Source: Strongyloides papillosus
Taxonomy: Eukaryota > Nematoda > Chromadorea > Rhabditida > Strongyloididae
Direction of reading: 5' to 3'
Assembly (NCBI GenBank): GCA_005656395.1
Contig: SRSI01000048.1
Coordinates: 1,612,001 to 1,676,000, forward strand
Length of the DNA stretch: 64,000 bases
The notes beneath the pieces are model-generated. The model ran no database searches. It was not told the origin of the DNA and saw only the letters and a program-made list of their open reading frames with translations. The first letter of the stretch is position 1. The number at the start of each line of letters is the position of its first letter. Shown piece by piece: positions 23,701-36,005 of this stretch. The translations under genes were made by a program, and so were the position numbers.

Positions 23701-26241
23701 CAGAACATTGTAAATTTCCATGTGCCATTATTGCTATTCTATCACCTAATAAATCAGCTTCCTCCATAAAATGTGTTGTAAGGAGCATTGTTCTTTTAGA
23801 TTTTTCTTCTAGTAATAATGTCCATGTATCATGTCTTGCACCAGGATCCATACCAGATGTTGGTTCATCAAGCATCACTATCTCTGAACCACCTATCAAT
23901 GCTATGGCTAATGATAATTTTCTTTTTTGGCCACCAGATAAATTTCCAGCTCTAAAATTTGCCTTAAAACCAATCTTTAATTTTTCCAATATATTTATAG
24001 CTTCATCTTTATTATATACTCTTCCTTTAAGTTTACAGAAAAATTCAAGATGTTCCATAACAGTTAATGTATTAAATAAAGTGTTATATTGTGGACACAA
24101 ACCTAATTTTTTTCTTATCTCTGGTAAATTTGATTTAATATCATAACTATCTATATATGCTGTACCAGATGTTGATGGTATTACACCTGTTAACATAGAA
24201 AATGTTGTACTTTTACCAGCACCATTATGTCCAAGAAGTGCTGTTATCTGACCAGGATAAAGGCGTAAATTTAAATTTTCAACAGCAACTTTTTTAGCAT
24301 TTTTACCAAATTTACAATTAAATAATTGTGATATTAAACTTTTTCCATAAACTTTTGTTAAATTAACTATATTAATCATTGGAGATACATCGGGTTCATT
24401 CTCATTTTTATCACCAACATTATTTTCTTTTGAATTAATATTTGTTAGAGATTCTTTCATATTAAATAACGTTGGAAACCAATAACTAGGAAGTAAAAAA
24501 AAGTATGGTGGTTGTGGTACACCCTCACCACTTGGATTGATAGCTTCCACGTATCCTGTTAAGATGATAAGAATAATACCATCAACTATTAACATTAATA
24601 AATAATGAACAAAACAAACTTCTTGATCAGGTGCTGGTGGACTCCAAATAGAGTCCCATGTAACACCACTAGCCTGAGTTTCATATTTTCCGATGGAAAC
24701 AATACCATATGTTAAAACAACATTAGGATTAATAAAATTAATCATTTTTGTTGAAAAACTATAATTTGCCTGTAAATCAAGTTCCTGAAAAATATGACTC
24801 CAAAAATAAAGGAGCATCCATCCAAGGACAGCAAATAATGTACCAGTTGTAGCTGATTGTATGAATGTTGAAATAAAGAATGAAAAATATACAACATTAA
24901 ATGTATAAAGAAGGAAAAAGATTAAAACTAATAATGCATCGGTTTTTGGAGCAAAAAATACCATGAAAACTGTTATACAAATTACTGACAGTAACATTTT
25001 AGCATAATTTATAATAAAATAAGCAATCCAATTAACCCATTGTTTTAATCCCATAACTTTCATATACTCTTTTAATTGACTTTCTTTTTCTGTAACCAAT
25101 GTTTTAACAATATAGATAACACTTGTCATCAATGAAAATACTATTACTATTGGCAAAAGAAATGATCCAATTTCAATTATTTTTGCTTCATATGATGGAA
25201 ATGGAAATCTTTGTAGTGTTGTTATAGAAGGATTTGATCTAATTTCTTGAATTATTGGTGTTTTATTTTCTGTAAAATTATTTTTTATCATTAAACCAAT
25301 TGATGTATCAACTGCTTTTTGGATCATTAAAAATCCTTCTTCCCAATATCCTGGTTTACCACCATCATTTTTTGTTGGTGATATAGGACCAGAAAGGAGA
25401 TGTGTTTCAAATATTTTTACAGTATCCCATAGACCATAATCATTTTTACCAGGTGTTTCAGTAAATCTTCTTTGAGTATTTGATAATCGTATCTTATATG
25501 TTATATTATTATTACCCATTGGATTATTAGAAAAGTTATCGTCGAAAACTATACCACCAATAATTGAATTGTTACAATGATTAGCAAAAGTAATTTCTAA
25601 ATCCTCTAACATTGCACTTTCACTTTCATAACCTTTAGTTTTTCCATATATATTTAATGTTGTAAAATTAAATGAATTAATTATACCTTGAATTTCACCA
25701 GTTAAAGTTATATTTAACATTTTTAGAATATTATCAAATGGTGTAGGAAGATTATGAAAGACATCGTTTTGCGTAAATCTTCTAACCATATCTTTCATGA
25801 TTTTTTCTGTGTATTCTGTTTTTGGAGCATAGACAAATTCAATACCAACATCAAAAGTTCTATTTGTAACAGAATACTTATTTGATGTTACCTGAAGAAA
25901 TTGGCAACGTGAAGGTTTGTCATCCAAAAAAATAGAATAATCTAATAACGTTTCATCCATAGATTTTATATTAGCTGGTATTAATAAATCTAAATAACTA
26001 CCCGTTACTGGCCATTCTGAATAATTTGTTTCATCGTGACTTTTTTCAAATACATCCTTTAACTGGAAAAAAAATTAATATTCTTTATGAAAAAAGAAAA
26101 ACTTACTAATATCATTAAACCAAAAAATAGTGATATAAGAAATATAGGCAAAACAGTTTCAAATAATGTAAATTTTGGTGATCTTTTTTGTTGAAGAAAA
26201 TTTTTCCATATTAGTAAACGTAATTGTTTAAAAGTACCCAT
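20729..26241 (-). CDS. Full-size ABC transporter, subfamily A
   Basis: Two exons, 26241-26107 and 26062-20729, join in phase 0 across a 44-bp intron (GTAAGT...TTCCAG) to give about 1822 residues. The layout is TM segment, large extracellular loop, TM block, NBD1, regulatory stretch, then a second TM block and NBD2, as in ABCA1, ABCA3 and C. elegans CED-7. NBD1 has Walker [10 protein letters not shown] (about 24211-24234), signature [11 protein letters not shown] and Walker [17 protein letters not shown]2 has Walker [10 protein letters not shown] (about 21578-21604), signature [10 protein letters not shown] and [12 protein letters not shown]. All catalytic motifs are intact, so it should be an active lipid-type exporter or floppase in a plasma or lysosome-related membrane. 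I cannot say which C. elegans ABCA gene (ced-7 or an abt gene) is the orthologue. Confidence 0.92.
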
Positions 26242-26630
26242 TAGTTTCTGAAACTAAAAATTGTAGAAGATTAAAAATTTTAATAAATAGGTGAAACGTT
26301 GTCTTTTTTATAACAGTTGATGACTAACTATAACGAAGCGTACAGCTAAAGGAAGTATTGATAAAAATTTGATTTAATAAAATTTATTCAAAATCTATAA
26401 AATAATTAAAGAATCATATAATAAACACAAGAAGTAATTAAAAGTATGTAAAGGGTGATAAAATATACTTAATTTTTGTTTTTAACAAGTATTAGATAAA
26501 GATTTAAAATTAATTTTAAAAATTATATGATCAATTAAAAATAAAAAGTTTACTATTTTTCTTCCTTATTTAAAAGAATAAAAAATTTTTGAAATGACTA
26601 GCTTATTAGTAATAAAAGAAATATTTTTAT

Positions 26631-26740
26631 ATATTGTATGTATCATTACATTTATATTTAAATTTTCCTAAAAAAATATTCATATATATTGTATATATCA
26701 TTACATTTTTATTTAAATTTTCCTAAAGAAATATTCATGT
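26631..26740. repeat. 55-bp tandem duplication
   Basis: Two adjacent units share TCATTACATTT(A/T)TATTTAAA and TTTTCCTAAA(A/G)AAATATTC. The CATTACA word recurs 55 bp apart (about 26644 and 26699). There are few mismatches, so it is a recent local duplication. Confidence 0.65.
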
Positions 26741-27127
26741 TATCTGGTGAGTTTTCTGTAAAATTAATTTGTATATAAAGTAAAAATTTTACTGGGACAC
26801 TCAAGGTCCTATTAAACAGTATAAGAAGTATATAAACATATTAACTTACGAATAAATATAATAATGGTAATGAAAACTATCCTTAATTTCCTTATTAATT
26901 AGATTGTTAGCAAATTCTAAAAAAACTATGATTTAGTAACAAATTGGTAAAAAGGATGACAAAAATTGTTTTGAGAAAGTTTTAAGAGATTAATGCAATA
27001 AGGTTGTAAATTTTTGTTTATATAATAGAAATTGATATCAAAATGGCGTGGAACACGTCATTATAATAAAAAAACAGCAAATATTTTTTTACCTAAAATA
27101 TAATAGTTTATTTTGCATAACCAGCTT

Positions 27128-27170
27128 TAGACCCGCCTTTGGCAGGTCAGGGCTAATCCGCAGAGCATAA
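27128..27170. other. GC-rich imperfect hairpin
   Basis: GACCCGCCTTTGGCAGGTC forms an 8-bp stem (one mismatch) with a TTT loop, followed by AGGGCTAATCCGCAGAGC. It is strongly GC-rich against an AT-rich background and not linked to a gene. Possibly part of a mobile-element end. Confidence 0.4.
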
Positions 27171-27720
27171 TTTTATAAAAATACTTTTATACTAAATTAC
27201 TAATAAAAGTGGTGTACGAAAAAATTGTTTCATCAAATTATACGTTTCTGAAGAAATAAGATAACCGAAAATACATTGTTATAAAATATGAAATATTTCT
27301 GAAATTGAGAATCATTTCATAACGTTTACATTTATTGAAATTGTTTAGTTTAAAAAAATCTACCCAACAAAAAGAATCTCATTTACTATCCAAAAGGTGA
27401 ATAAAAATATATATTTGAATATTTTCAAGTAACAATTTAAGTGACTTTCAATCATATTTTTGAAATTAGTATAAACAATTTAATATCATTGCTCTATTAA
27501 CTACATATTTACCTTAATTTTACAAATATATAAATGAGAAAAAGCAAAAAAAATTTATACTTAAAAATAACTTCTGTGTTTTTTAATCTACAAACTTCGT
27601 TATAGTTTTCGCATTTTATGCCGGTCTTTGATATGTGTACTAAATTAAATTTTATTTACTTTAAACAACTTTTCATGAGGTTAAAACATTAGAAATTTCT
27701 TATTTTACTAAAAAAATGGT

Positions 27721-29080
27721 CATAACGTTTTGATCCATTACTTGATTCATTTTTTGTTAGTATTTTTAATATTGAGTTTCCACCTTATTCCCTACTTGTA
27801 CTTTTCAAATGAGTCATAAATCATAAAGTTTCATTAACTTTTAAAAGAGTTATTTTTGAAACAAAACTATAAAAAAACGTGTCCAAAAAAGTGATGTTTT
27901 TCTAAAAATAATTCGGCCACTTATAGATCAAAAGTTTTGTGAATTATTTTTTCCTTTAAGTTGGAAAAAAATACATCTGCTGACTATTTAATCATAATAA
28001 ATTATCAAGTTTTAAAGAGATATGACTGGAAAAAAATTGATTTTTACAGAAGAAATAGAAAAAAAGCAACGAAAACAATATTAAAATTGACATAAATTGT
28101 TTTCTAGATTAGTCGTAAACTTTGCAATAGTCTCATTTTTAAGTTAGACTTTAATCTATACAAGCAAATCATATCTACTTAATTTTATGAAGTTTCCATT
28201 GAGTAATAGCTATTTAACTTTTTAATTATTACCAAAAAAGTAGACATCATTTATTAACCCATAACTTATCTAATTCTTTATCAATCTTAATGCTGCTATG
28301 TTTTCCCCTTATTCCTGACTTGTACCTTTAAAATAAATCATAACTTATAAAGTTTCTTTAACATTGAAAAGAGTTATTTCTGGAACAAAACTATACAAAA
28401 ACGTGTCCAAAAAAGTGATATTTTTCTAAAAATAATTCCGCCACTTATAGATCAAAAGTTATGATACCCATTTTCTGCACTAATTTAGAACAAAACACAT
28501 CTTATCACTACTTAGGCATAAAAATTAGTTAAGTTTGGAGAAAGTTGTGAAAAAAATGGAAAAAAAGCAAAAATGTTGGCATTCAGATTAACATAACTTC
28601 TTTCTTTATTAAGCTATTAACTTTGTTAGACTGTCATTTTTTAATTTAGACTTAGTTCTATATAAAATATGTTTTTTTTTGTTTTCATCAATTTATGACT
28701 GGGTTATAGCTATTTAACTTTTCAATTTTTTTTTTATAAATGATCACCATCCTTTGGACCATAACTCGGTCAATTATAAATCAACTCCAACATCATTAGG
28801 CTTCGGCACTATTCTAGAATTATACCTTTCGAGTGAGATATAAAGTATTTTATTTAGTTAACTTTAAGTGAAGTTAGTCTATTAACAAAACTATGTAAAA
28901 AAGGCCCTAAAAAAAGGGTGTTTTTTAAAGATAACTTGGCCAGTTATGGCCGAAAACATAAAAGACCCATTTTTTTCCTCAGTTAAGAAAAAATACGTCT
29001 TTTGGCTATTTAATCTTAAAAATCAGTTAAATTTGAAAGGAGTTATGATAAAGACTTTTTTTTTCTTATTTATTTTTATT
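27721..29080. repeat. Degenerate ~520-bp tandem repeat, about 2.5 copies
   Basis: AACAAAACTATA(A/C)AAAAACGTGTCC-type sequence followed by AATAATTC(G/C)GCCACTTATAG occurs near 27865-27925 and again about 523 bp later. A more diverged third occurrence is near 28880-28950 (ACAAAACTATGTAAAAAAGG, then TGGCCAGTTATGG). Flanking phrases repeat in register as well. No ORF follows the pattern; the long plus-strand open frame at 28946-29386 is chance translation of repeats. Confidence 0.6.
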
Positions 29081-29084
29081 ATAG

Positions 29085-31070
29085 ATATACTATGCGACGT
29101 TTATTTTAATATTTTTTTTTATAAAATTCATAATTTTGGTCGAATTATAAAGAAAGATTTTATGAGGAACACTATACAGGGTGGCCCACCTAAAACTCCC
29201 CAGACGTTTGCATATATATCTCCACGCATAGATAAGCTACAAACACGGTATTATAATCATTTTGTAGCTGAGATATATCCCATCCTAAATCTATTAACAA
29301 ATCAACAAAATGTGCATTTTAGTTGGAGTTATGGGCTATTGAAATTTAGGTGCATTTTTCGACTTTCACTAGATGTAACTTTTTAATTTGGAAAGATTTT
29401 TTAAAAATTGTTGCAGATTCTGAAAGTACAAAGTGTTTTGTACTAAATCCCAAAATTACGTAAAAATTGAAGTCAGGCAATTTTGTTTAATTTTTAAATA
29501 AAAGTTAAAAATCTTGATTTTTGCCAAAAAATCGATGTTTTTTAAGAATAACATTTTAATCAGGTAATTTTTAAACAATTTTCTTTAATATTCTGATAGC
29601 GTAAGCGAAGCTCTATCGAATGGGTATAGTGCCACTAAATTTGATTAATTTTAAAGAAAGTTGTGAATAGTCAAAAATTGACCATTTTTTACAATAATTC
29701 TATAAAAAAAGAAAATATGTCAATCTTTTCTAAATTTTCGGGCACGGATTATGTTTTGTTTTCAAAAGTATTAAAAATATTGCCCTTATTTGATAAAAGC
29801 TTGCTCATATTTTAAAAATACAGGGCATGAGATTATGAATGGATATACAAAAAATTAAAAAACACATTATAATTGTTCTTACAGAGTAATATTTTTTACA
29901 AAATAGTAAAAAATAATTGTAAATGGTGTAAAAATATTGGAAAAATGATTTTTTTCTTGAATTTGGGTGATAAGGAATATTTCAGTTCTTTAGACAATTT
30001 ATGAACAAACAAGTAATTATCTGTAAACTAATATGGATAAGTAGTTTTATTATTGCTATTAGGACACCATTAAGATCGGGGAAAGTATTATTTGTATTTT
30101 AACTTTCAAATGAAAGTGTCAAAAAGTCGACTTTGGCAAATCATAACTTCTTTCAATGTCAACTGCTCAGAACGGTCATATACTCATTCGATAGAGCTTT
30201 GCTTACTCTATCAGAATATTAAAGAAAATTGTTTAAAAACTATCTAATTAAAATGTTATTCTTAAAAAACATCGATTTTTGACAAAAATCAAGATTTTTA
30301 ACTTTTATTTAAAAATTAAACAAAGTTGCCGGACTTCAATTTTTATGTAATTTTGAGAGTTAGTACAAAACACTTTGTACTTTCAGAATCTACAACAATT
30401 TTTAAAAAATCTTTCCAAATTAAAAAGTTACATCTAGTGAAAGTCGAAAAATGCACCTAAATTTCAATAGCCCATAACTCCAACTAAAATGCACATTTTG
30501 TTGATTTGTTAATAGATTTAGGATGGGATATATCTCAGCTACAAAATGATTATAATACCGTGTTTGTAGCTTATCTATGCGTGGAGATATATATGCAAAC
30601 GTCTGGGGAGTTTTAGGTGGGCCACCCTGTATATAAAACGGAAATTTTAATACATATTTTTTAATTTATTAGATACAATTTAATACATATGTTAGAATTT
30701 CATTATTATATTTCAATTTCAGATTGTTCCTTATAAAAAAAGATTTCCATAAATCAGTCTGACTTCGCCTGGTTTCTTCTAACGTTTCAATCCATTCAGT
30801 TTGAAATTTTTTTGTTTAAAAAGAACTTTTAAATAATTGTTATTTTATTCTAAAAAAAGTCTATGAAAAGATCTAGCTTTACATATTACTTTAAAAAAAA
30901 CATTAAAGAATCTTTTAGAAGAAAAATTTAGTCATGAAACCTCGTTTTATGTAGGCAAAAACATGATTACCTTTTTTAATTAAAAGTAAATATATCTACT
31001 TTCTATTGGTTAACGTAAAATAATATTTATAGAATCTATAAATATACTAAAACTTTTTTTCGAAAAAAGT
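29085..31070. repeat. Dispersed repeat, copy interrupted by foldback element
   Basis: The outer parts (29085-29176 and 30630-31070) match 19605-20160 in order. The 1.45-kb foldback element sits in the middle. Once the element and one TA are removed, the two copies align without a gap across the junction (CACTATATATAAAACGG against CACTATAAACAAAGCGG). Confidence 0.7.
29177..30629. mobile_element. Non-autonomous long-TIR element, TA target (mariner-like ends)
   Basis: Begins CAGGGTGGCCCACCTAAAAC and ends with its inverted complement, flanked on both sides by TA (29175-29176 and 30630-30631). The arms are about 450 bp each (29177-29630 and 30176-30629) and nearly identical in inverted orientation; the central ~545 bp is single-copy. 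There is no transposase ORF, so it would need a transposase in trans. A TA target and CAGGGTG-type ends fit the Tc1/mariner superfamily, but the arms are far longer than in classical MITEs. The empty site is visible in the paralogous repeat at 19.6-20.2 kb. Confidence 0.8.
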
Positions 31071-31072
31071 GT

Positions 31073-31562
31073 AAAATAACTGAATCAAAAATCCAAGATC
31101 TTAGCAAATTTAATATACATTTATAACGGATATTCAAATTTGATGCAGAAGAGCAAAGTAAATCCTGATTCCTATATTATCACTTCATCTTTGCAAGAAT
31201 AGTGTCGTATGAAGCATTCCAATACCGTCGAAAACAACAAAAAGATATCATAACATATTTAATAATAATAAGTGTAAAGTACTTTTTGTAGTGTTTTTTA
31301 CATCTACAATAAAGATATTTTTACTTCTAACAAGTAAAACAGATTGTAATTAACATAGAAATTAGACAAGACACTTTTAACTATTGTAATTTAATAAAAA
31401 ACGATAAATGCTTAAATGCCAGAGATGAAGGTATTTTTATGAGAGATGAAATGGAAATACAATGATCAAAATTTATTTTATTACTTTTGAGTTCGTAAAA
31501 CTTAGAAATTCATTATAAAAGTGTATTGATTCAACAAAAACTTTTTTTGATTCGGTTATTTT
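31073..31562. repeat. Foldback element, ~490 bp, related to 16278-16947
   Basis: The ends AAAATAACTGAATCAAAAA and TTTTTGATTCGGTTATTTT are inverted copies. The right arm (31400-31540) shares GATAAATG(C/T)TTAAAT, TTTTTATGA and ATTCATTATAAAAGTGTATT-like words with the right arm of the 16-kb element. There is no ORF, so it is a second copy of a non-autonomous family. Confidence 0.5.
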
Positions 31563-31823
31563 TAAATTATGTTACTCCATGTTGGAATCTACATTCATGC
31601 AAATTTCTAGAATCAACTTCCGAAGTTTAGAGGATCAAAAATGCTAACGCTGTATTTTTGTTGCATACATACGTCAACGAGACATTTTAAAGTATAGAAA
31701 AATATTATTAAACGATGAATGATTTATAATAAAATAATGAATAATATTTCAAGAATATTATCAAAAAAAGGGAAAAATAAATTGTTTACTTATCATAAAA
31801 ACTACTTTTAATAAAAAAAGTAA

Positions 31824-32001
31824 TTAATTAATATCACGATCATCATGAACTGCAACTGTGTCTTCAGCACTTGACTCGTCAGAGTGACTATCCTAAAAAT
31901 AACAATAAAATCAGAAAAAAATACTTTTCTAGACTTACAGATAATCCATTGGCAGCTGCCATGATAGTAAATACCATAAGAAGAATTTTGAAGAATTTCA
32001 T
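31824..32001 (-). CDS. Tiny secreted acidic peptide (43 aa, two exons)
   Basis: Two exons, 32001-31939 and 31892-31824, are joined in phase 0 by a 46-bp intron (GTAAGT...TTTTAG). The 43-residue product opens with a clear signal peptide (MKFFKILLMVFTIMAAANG). A mature part of about 22-24 residues follows, rich in Asp, Glu, Ser and His (DSHSDESSAEDTVAVHDDRD), with no cysteine. No family is recognised. A signal sequence, correct splice signals and an in-frame stop within 180 bp make a real gene more likely than chance. It could be a neuropeptide-like or antimicrobial-propeptide type product, but no processing sites are visible. Confidence 0.5.
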
Positions 32002-33138
32002 TTTTGAAATTGTCTATGAAATTACTATAAATGGTAAACCTTAAAAATAAATTTTTAGATGTTATTTGTGGGCATAAGAAAAAATATGATAATTTACAGA
32101 TTAAAAGGTAAACTGAATTCTTATTTACATGTACGTTCCTTTTATATATATTTATACAGTATCATTAACTTGTTAACATTCTTAAAAAAATATTTCAACG
32201 TATAATGTAAAAACAAATTATTTTAAACATCACGTACTCAAATAATATTAGTTTTTTATCATACAAAAATATTTATAGAATTACCTTGATAAAATATTTA
32301 TATACCAAATATTTTGATGTTGAAATGTGGTTATACTATTCTTAACATAAATTACCTTTAAATGTAAATTAATCATCAAAGTTTCAACAAACATGATATT
32401 TGAAATAAATATTATTATTTTTTGGTAACTTTTATATGAAACAATTAATCAAATATTGTATAAAAAATCACTAGTAAAAGTGTAAATAAATTTTTTCGAC
32501 TTTGTATATTTTTTCGACTTTTTCCATGTTTACAATTATTTACTTAATCTTCAAGTTACTGTAATAACAAATAATATTTTTTAAGTTAAAAAACAATTAA
32601 TATACGAATAGATTAACAACGCCATTTCCAGGTCGTGAAACGCTGTATCTCTTTATGTTAAATGTACAGAATTAATGTGTTATTATTCATACTTGTATGT
32701 TTTGGATATTCGAGAATTGTTTTTGTTTCACAAACTTCATATAATAAATACATAAAGGTATTTTACAGGTCATGAGACAAATGTTTAATACACAAACTTT
32801 ATAGTTTAATTCTTAATGAAAGTAAATACTTTAAAGTAACAATTGTATTATACAAACTTGCGACATAATCAAACATTTAAAGTAGTTTGATATGTTTTTA
32901 AGTACGATTTCTCCTTAAATTGCGTTTATTGTCGCAAAAGTATTAGGTTATTTTCTGTTTAGGTGTTGTAAACTTCTAAATATTAATACTCTCGTCTGTA
33001 ATGGCATCTTATCTTTCATCTCCCTCCTTACTTTGATCTAGTATATAATCCTAGTATCCTAAAATTAACCACACCTACATTGTTTCCTATTTATACATCT
33101 AAAAACAATCTCAGTCACAATATAAACAAGTTTCAAGA
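32002..33138. other. Intergenic region between peptide gene and CBS
   Basis: No coding exon recognised. It holds the divergent promoters of the peptide gene (-) and the cystathionine beta-synthase gene (+). The last ~150 bp before the CBS start are less AT-biased. Confidence 0.4.
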
Positions 33139-35371
33139 ATGACCCCTGTCGATTTCGTAAATGAAAATAATTACGATAAAATATGGACTGAAAGAGGTGT
33201 TCAAGATACCTCTGGAATGCATACTTTCAAGCCATATGTATCTGAACACAAAAAGATCTTAAACAACGTTCTCGAAGCTATTGGTGATACACCATTAATT
33301 AAATTAAATAAAATTCCTCAAGAGTATGGTATTGAATGCAATGTTTGTAAGTTTTTACTTTAAAAAAAGTAATAATTTATAAATACATGGTTATTTAGAT
33401 GTAAAGCCAGAATATCTAAGTTCTGGAGGGTCAGTAAAAGATCGTATTGCAATTAGGATGGTTGAGTTAGGTGAGGAGGAAGGAATCCTAAGACCAGGAA
33501 TGACATTAATTGAACCATCATCAGGAAATACAGGTATTGGACTTGCTTTGACAGCCACCGTCAAAGGATACAAGTGTATTATTGTGATGCCACAAAAAAT
33601 GTCAAAAGAGAAGGAGATTCTTATTAAAGCTCTCGGTGCTCAAATGATCCGTACACCAACAGAGGCACCCAAAGACTCACCAGAATCATATATAAATGTC
33701 GCCAGTAGACTTGGAAAAGAAATTAAAGGTGGTGCCTTTCTTAATCAGTATTTTAATGCTGGAAATCCAATGGCACATTTCGAGACAACTGGTAGTGAAA
33801 TTATTGAATCATTAGATGGCAAAGTTAATATGGTTGTAGTTGGTGCTGGAACTGGTGGAACCATTTCAGGAATAGCTAGAAAAATCAAAAGTCAAATACC
33901 AAATGCTAAAATCGTTGGAGTAGATCCTGAAGGATCATCATTATCTAATCCAAATGATAAAACATATTGTTATTTAATTGAGGGCCTTGGTCATGAATAT
34001 GTTCCAAAAGTTTGTGATATTGAAATTGTTGATGAATGGGTTAGGACAAATGATAAAAATTCATTTTTAATGGCTAGAGAGTTAATAAAAAAAGAAGGTT
34101 TATTATGTGGTGGTTCATCGGGTGCTAATGTCTGGGGTGCTTTACAACCTGCTAAAAAACTAAAAAGAGGACAAAATTGTGTTGTAATACTACCTGATGG
34201 AGTACGTAATTATATAACAAAATTTTGCGATGATAAATGGATGATTGAAAATAATTTCATGGAAAGAAATGGTAATACATCAGATGGTTTAAGTTATACT
34301 CATTCAATTATAAATGGTATAAAGTATAATCCATCAGAGAAACCATCAGAAGGATGGAAATACCCTCCACCTGCACCATTATTTTATCCAAGAAAAAGTA
34401 AACTTATGAATTCTATTCTTGAAGCTATTGGTCATACACCCTTGATAAGACTTAATAAACTTCCAAAAGAATTGGGTATTGAAGCCGAGGTACTTGTAAA
34501 ATGTGAATTTCTTAATATTACTGGTTCTACAAAAGATCGTACTGCATTACGTATGATTGAAGCAGGTGAAGAAAATGGTATCCTTAAACCAGGTATGACA
34601 ATTATTGAACCGACAACCGATAGTATAGCATTAGGATTAGCACTTATATGTGGAGTTAAAGGATATAATTGTATTATTGTTACCCCTGATAATATTTCAC
34701 AGGAAAAAGAAATCATGTTAAAAGCATTGGGTGCTAAAGTTGTAAAAACACCAAGTGATGTTGATATAAAGTCAACTAAATCACATATTAGTGTGGCAAT
34801 CAGACTACAACACTATACTCCCAATTCAATAATTCTTGATCAATACACAAACTATGCCAATCCACAATCTCATTACACATACACAGCTGAGGAAATTCTA
34901 TATGCCTGTGATAACAAACTTGATATGATTGTGGTTGGAGCATGTTCTGGTGGATCATTAACAGGAATTGGTAGAAAAATCAAGGAAAAAATACCGACGT
35001 GTAAAATCATTGGTACAGATATAGAAGGTTCAATATTATCTGATCCAGATAATAAAGATATTCATAAGTACGAAGTTGAAGACATTGGTTCAAATTTTGT
35101 TCCAGCTGTTTTTGATAGAAATATAGTTGATATCTGGATGAAGACTAATGATAAAAATTCATTTGAAACAGCGATTAAACTAGTCTCTCAAGAAGGATTA
35201 CTGTGTGGTGGAGCTTCTGGTGCTAATGTTTGGGCTGGCTTAGAATGTGCTAAGAAATTAAAAAAAGGACAAAGAATGGTTATTGTTTTACCTGATCCAA
35301 TTTGTAATTATCTTACTAAATTTGTTGATCCAGAATGGATGAAGAAAAGAAACTACAAAACAATTGAATAA
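33139..35371 (+). CDS. cbs-1: Cystathionine beta-synthase with two tandem PLP modules
   Basis: Condenses homocysteine with serine (transsulfuration) and can generate H2S; PLP-dependent fold II, cytosolic. Two exons, 33139-33346 and 33399-35371, give about 726 residues. Module 1 (about 40-370) has SGGSVKDR with Schiff-base Lys83, SSGNTG at 110-115 and GAGTGGT. Module 2 (about 385-720) has ITGSTKDR with Lys448, but the substrate loop reads TTDSIA instead of SGNTG and the phosphate loop reads GACSGGS. It therefore looks like a degenerate partner. There is no haem-binding extension and no C-terminal Bateman (CBS) domain, matching the two-module arrangement described for nematode CBS-1. The start is the first Met after an AT-rich leader, with none upstream in frame nearby. 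Confidence 0.9.
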
Positions 35372-36005
35372 GTTTCATGCTTTTTTAATTACCCTTTAGA
35401 GTTTTAATCCTACTTAAAATTATGTAATTTTCTCTTTATTTCTTTTTGTATAACGAAAATATATAAATTTGATAACAATAAAATTATATTTTAAAAGCAA
35501 CATTTAAACGACCATGCACTTTTATCAAATTTCAAAATTTTTATTGTTAGAAATCGGAGAAAAAAAGACCATTTACAAGAGTGTCCCACACAATAAAAAA
35601 TGAAAAAAGTTCATCTCCGATAAATCAATTAAAACAAACAGTAAAATGAAACATTTTCAATGCAAATATGATATAAAAAAACAAACAAAAAAGTAAACTT
35701 TCACCTTATTAGGATATAGATTAAACTATATTTTCTTTGTTTGTTTGGTTTAAACATCACCAGTATTTAACTAATTTAGGCAGACGATGTATCAATGTTC
35801 CTGCCACAATAAAAGCACTCGTTCTGCTTGTGTGCATAACATGATTGATATAGTTAGAAGCAACATTTTTTAATCAATGATGTTTTATATTATTTCTCTA
35901 TAAAACAAAGGTTTTTTTTAATTCATTTTTTCAGTTTATTTTTCAAATACATCCTACCAAATTTACTTTGTTTATTTTGTTATTCTTATTTACACTAATC
36001 TAAGA
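35372..36005. other. Intergenic region
   Basis: Separates CBS from the F-box-like gene on the same strand. No exon or repeat is seen. Confidence 0.4.

Larger units (their letters stand above)
26242..27720. other. Intergenic region upstream of ABCA
   Basis: Presumed ABCA promoter side. It contains a 55-bp tandem duplication near 26631-26740 and a GC-rich hairpin near 27128-27170, both listed separately. No exon was recognised. Confidence 0.4.

Noticed and set aside
28946..29386. 146-residue plus-strand open frame
   Set aside because: It spans the end of the satellite, the dispersed repeat and the first arm of the long-TIR element, so it is a chance translation of three unrelated repeats.
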